DNA of 7,796 nt from NCBI GenBank assembly GCA_046313675.1, contig JBKBXU010000231.1, positions 1 to 7,796 on the forward strand, given 5' to 3'. The notes beneath the pieces are model-generated. The model had not been told where the DNA came from and ran no database searches. It worked only from the letters and a program-made list of their open reading frames with translations. This document shows positions 6,424 to 7,796 of this stretch, in pieces (the first letter of the stretch is position 1; each line of letters begins with the position of its first letter). The translations under genes were made by a program, and so were the position numbers. The stretch is from JBKBXU01 sp046313675 (lineage in GTDB: Bacteria > Bacteroidota > Bacteroidia > Cytophagales > Cytophagaceae).

Positions 6424-7260
6424 TTATTGTTCATCCATCCAAGATTCAACTTCCGCTAAATTGATAATTTCTTTATTCTCCTTATTAAATTTAAGGATTC
6501 CAATTTTATTTAATATTATGTTATCAGTTTGAATATCTTTATCAACAACCAACAGAGCTTTAACCTTTCTACTAATTTGGGCACGCTCTAAATATTGTTT
6601 ATAAACTTCTATATAAGACTCTAATTGTCTAAGAATTTCATAGAGTTTTGCTTGATTATTAATATTTTTTATTTCATAAATAAAATCTGTAGTATTTGTT
6701 CTCCCTAATGCATCAAGATAAATCTTATTTTTATCAGAATGGTCAATCCTATAATACTCGTTAAAGTTATATTTTTTCATAAAACCCTTAGACTCTAAGA
6801 ATCTACCTACATCAGAAACATAGTCTTCAATATCTTTCCTGACTTGTTCTTTAGATTTTGTTTTATCTGAAGGGATATTTTCCATAACTTCTTTAACCTT
6901 ATTATCAATATTTTCCTTTTTAGAAGATTTATTTAGCTCAATAAGATGATGGAAATATTCTTTATTCTTAAAAATAATAGCAGCCAATTTTTCAAGAAAA
7001 TCTAGCTTTGCAATAATAGTTGCATTAATAAAAATTGTGATTACAAAAGCAACACTACTTTTACTTAAAATAGCTAAGAAAGTAATTAAAAGTATCCCCC
7101 CCACCTTCAATGTTTTATTCTCTTCACCTTTTAAAATAATACCAAGAATTAAAAGAAATAATGAAAAGATAAAGAAGACAAAAATTAAAAAGTTAGACAG
7201 TTTGTTTTCAACTGTTAACAAGGATTCTATAAATTCCATTGTTTGTTTTATGTAGTTCAT
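6424..7260 (-). CDS. Membrane-anchored protein with PD-(D/E)xK-like nuclease motif
   Basis: This 278-residue protein starts at ATG 7260-7258, 18 bp after the cassette junction. Residues 22-43 (NFLIFVFFIFSLFLLILGII) form one membrane helix and 53-84 form one long or two short ones. A charged, lysine-rich linker follows (about 98-145). The C-terminal domain shows YLDA (181-184), then DFIYEIKNI (192-200), and RQLESYIEVYKQ (211-222) on a helix. An aspartate 13 residues before E-I-K, with a downstream Q-L-E-x-Y helix, is the arrangement of PD-(D/E)xK nucleases such as Mrr-like or resolvase-like folds. The catalytic set would be D183 (or D192), E196 and K198. By analogy it could be an envelope-tethered restriction or abortive-infection nuclease. 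The fold is inferred from the motif only, and non-catalytic relatives exist. Confidence 0.7.
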   Translation of the reverse strand: MNYIKQTMEFIESLLTVENKLSNFLIFVFFIFSLFLLILGIILKGEENKTLKVGGILLITFLAILSKSSVAFVITIFINATIIAKLDFLEKLAAIIFKNKEYFHHLIELNKSSKKENIDNKVKEVMENIPSDKTKSKEQVRKDIEDYVSDVGRFLESKGFMKKYNFNEYYRIDHSDKNKIYLDALGRTNTTDFIYEIKNINNQAKLYEILRQLESYIEVYKQYLERAQISRKVKALLVVDKDIQTDNIILNKIGILKFNKENKEIINLAEVESWMDEQ

Positions 7261-7271
7261 TTTTTGCTTAC

Positions 7272-7402
7272 GCCCAACGTTGGTGTAGCCGATGCTGGGG
7301 AATTTTATGCAGTTCCCTAGCCTCTGCCACAGAGGAAAGATAAAGATAAACAGGCTGACTTACAAGCAAACACCCCAGTTTTGGCTACACGTTGTTATTG
7401 GC
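7272..7402 (-). repeat. attC-like site between the geneless and nuclease cassettes
   Basis: This is a 131-bp palindromic site. On the minus strand it opens GCCAATAAC (7402-7394) and closes GTTGGGC (7278-7272), a perfect GTTRRRY box. GTGTAGCC (7283-7290) pairs with GGCTACAC (7383-7390), and GCTGGGG (7294-7300) pairs with CCCCAGT (7373-7379) at six of seven positions. Short unpaired spacers (GTTG and GTT) separate the boxes from the arms. The junction lies at 7278/7277. Confidence 0.75.
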
Positions 7403-7761
7403 TTTTTCACCTTTAATTTATCGCAGCCCCCAAAAAGTGGCGAGTTTGGCCAATCTTATTTTATAGTCCCCCCTTTGACCTGGCAGACTGGAAAAATCCG
7501 TTGAGCTCCTCGTTTTAACAGACACCCATAGTGGTGCATTGTCCAATAGCTAAAAAGATGCTGTCTTCTTTTATAGGTCTCATTCCACCGCCACAAATGC
7601 CCTATTAACCTGCCACGGTTTCTCGCCTTTTAAATCAATTTGACAGAACCTATGGGCAGTCAACCATTAAATTCCGGTAACATGTAATTACTGGCAGATC
7701 AGTTCTTATTTTTATAGGGGAATGTTCCTTGAATGGGATATTGTCAACCCTGTATGAAATA
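7403..7761. other. Body of cassette A, no recognisable gene
   Basis: These 359 bp between two attC-like sites hold no open frame with a credible start, length or composition on either strand. The short plus-strand frame that enters from 7292 is mostly attC sequence. Visible oddities are a TTGACA (minus strand, 7746-7741) without a correctly spaced partner, a G-run beside AAAAGTGGCGAGTTTGG, and several small broken frames. It may be a non-coding RNA cassette, a promoter-supplying cassette for the nuclease gene just downstream, or a decayed gene. Nothing in the sequence decides between these. Confidence 0.5.
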
Positions 7762-7796
7762 GCCCATAACGTCTCGCATATGGCACGGCCAGCAGA
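7762..7796 (-). repeat. Partial attC-like site running off the right edge
   Basis: GCCCATAAC on the plus strand (7762-7770) reads GTTATGGGC on the minus strand and complements, at 8 of 9 positions, the end box GCCAATAAC of the next cassette. It is followed by GTCTCGCATATGGCACGGCC, the expected arm of a palindrome whose other half lies beyond the window. The array therefore continues to the right. Confidence 0.55.

Larger units (their letters stand above)
1446..7769 (-). mobile_element. Integron-like gene cassette array (no integrase visible)
   Basis: Four consecutive units on the minus strand have the layout expected of integron cassettes: a G|TTRRRY-type junction, a gene starting a short distance later, a stop close to an RYYYAAC-type box, then a long palindrome ending in the next junction. 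Start and end boxes match within each unit: GTTATGGGC with GCCAATAAC (A, 8 of 9), GTTGGGCGTAAGC with GCCTACGCCCAAC (B, 12 of 13), GTTGGCAAAC with ATTTGCCAAC (C, 9 of 10), and GTTAGGGCA with TGCCCTAAC (D, 9 of 9). They differ between units. Such self-matching is the signature of cassette circularisation. Sizes are about 492, 987, 909 (plus the gap) and at least 3936 bp. The minus orientation is chosen because genes begin just after and end just before the boxes. Confidence 0.65.

Noticed and set aside
6267..6464. A 65-codon plus-strand frame
   Set aside because: It spans the attC-like site at 6285-6416 and the ends of two convincing minus-strand genes, so it is a by-product of the palindrome.
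7292..7504. A 70-codon plus-strand frame
   Set aside because: About half of it is attC sequence, it runs opposite to every gene, and it has no leader signal or recognisable domain.
7741..7746. TTGACA as a sigma-70 -35 box in cassette A
   Set aside because: The nearest TATAAA-like sequence is about 25 bp away, too far, and Bacteroidota promoters use TTTG/TAnnTTTG instead.

Overview
The window is AT-rich DNA, most likely from a draft genome or metagenome scaffold of a Bacteroidota bacterium (Cytophagales-like). The support is a TAnnTTTG/TTTG promoter, A-rich leaders without Shine-Dalgarno motifs, short Bacteroidota-style lipoprotein signals and the look of the IS remnant. The taxon is an inference. 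A run of ten Ns (5686-5695) shows that the sequence is scaffolded. All genes called lie on the minus strand, so the functional order runs from right to left.

From about 7796 down to about 1450 the window reads as an integron-like array of gene cassettes separated by attC-like sites. The sites are imperfect palindromes of about 130-170 bp bounded by RYYYAAC / GTTRRRY-type core boxes (7762-7796 partial, 7272-7402, 6285-6416, 5375-5544, and a damaged one near 1275-1456). The strongest evidence is cassette-specific. In each cassette the core sequence at its start is repeated as a complement at its own end, and it differs from cassette to cassette, as integrase-made cassettes predict. No integrase gene is visible, so this may be an integrase-less cluster or the interior of a larger array.

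Cassettes in reading order: A (7769-7278) has no recognisable gene. B (7277-6291) encodes a membrane-anchored protein with a PD-(D/E)xK-like nuclease motif. C (6290-5382) encodes a lipoprotein interrupted by the assembly gap. D (5381 to about 1446 or a little beyond) is an unusually large cassette of about 3.9 kb with its own likely promoter. It carries three tightly packed genes: an ABC/AAA-type ATPase with a C-terminal OLD/TOPRIM-like nuclease domain, a ParB-like domain protein, and a D12-class DNA adenine methyltransferase. The first two genes are 2 bp apart and the last two overlap by 4 bp. The set looks like a self-marking plus DNA-sensing/cutting module, so I propose it as a candidate anti-phage or anti-plasmid system. 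I do not recognise a named system with exactly this composition.

Left of about 1275 the structure is less regular. There is a small lipoprotein gene (685-1194), two copies of a 35-bp hairpin repeat (570-604 and 1384-1418), and a membrane-anchored hypothetical gene whose 3' end is cut off by an insertion-sequence end. That end shows three imperfect repeats at 128-196. A probable transposase start runs off the left edge (66 to 1).
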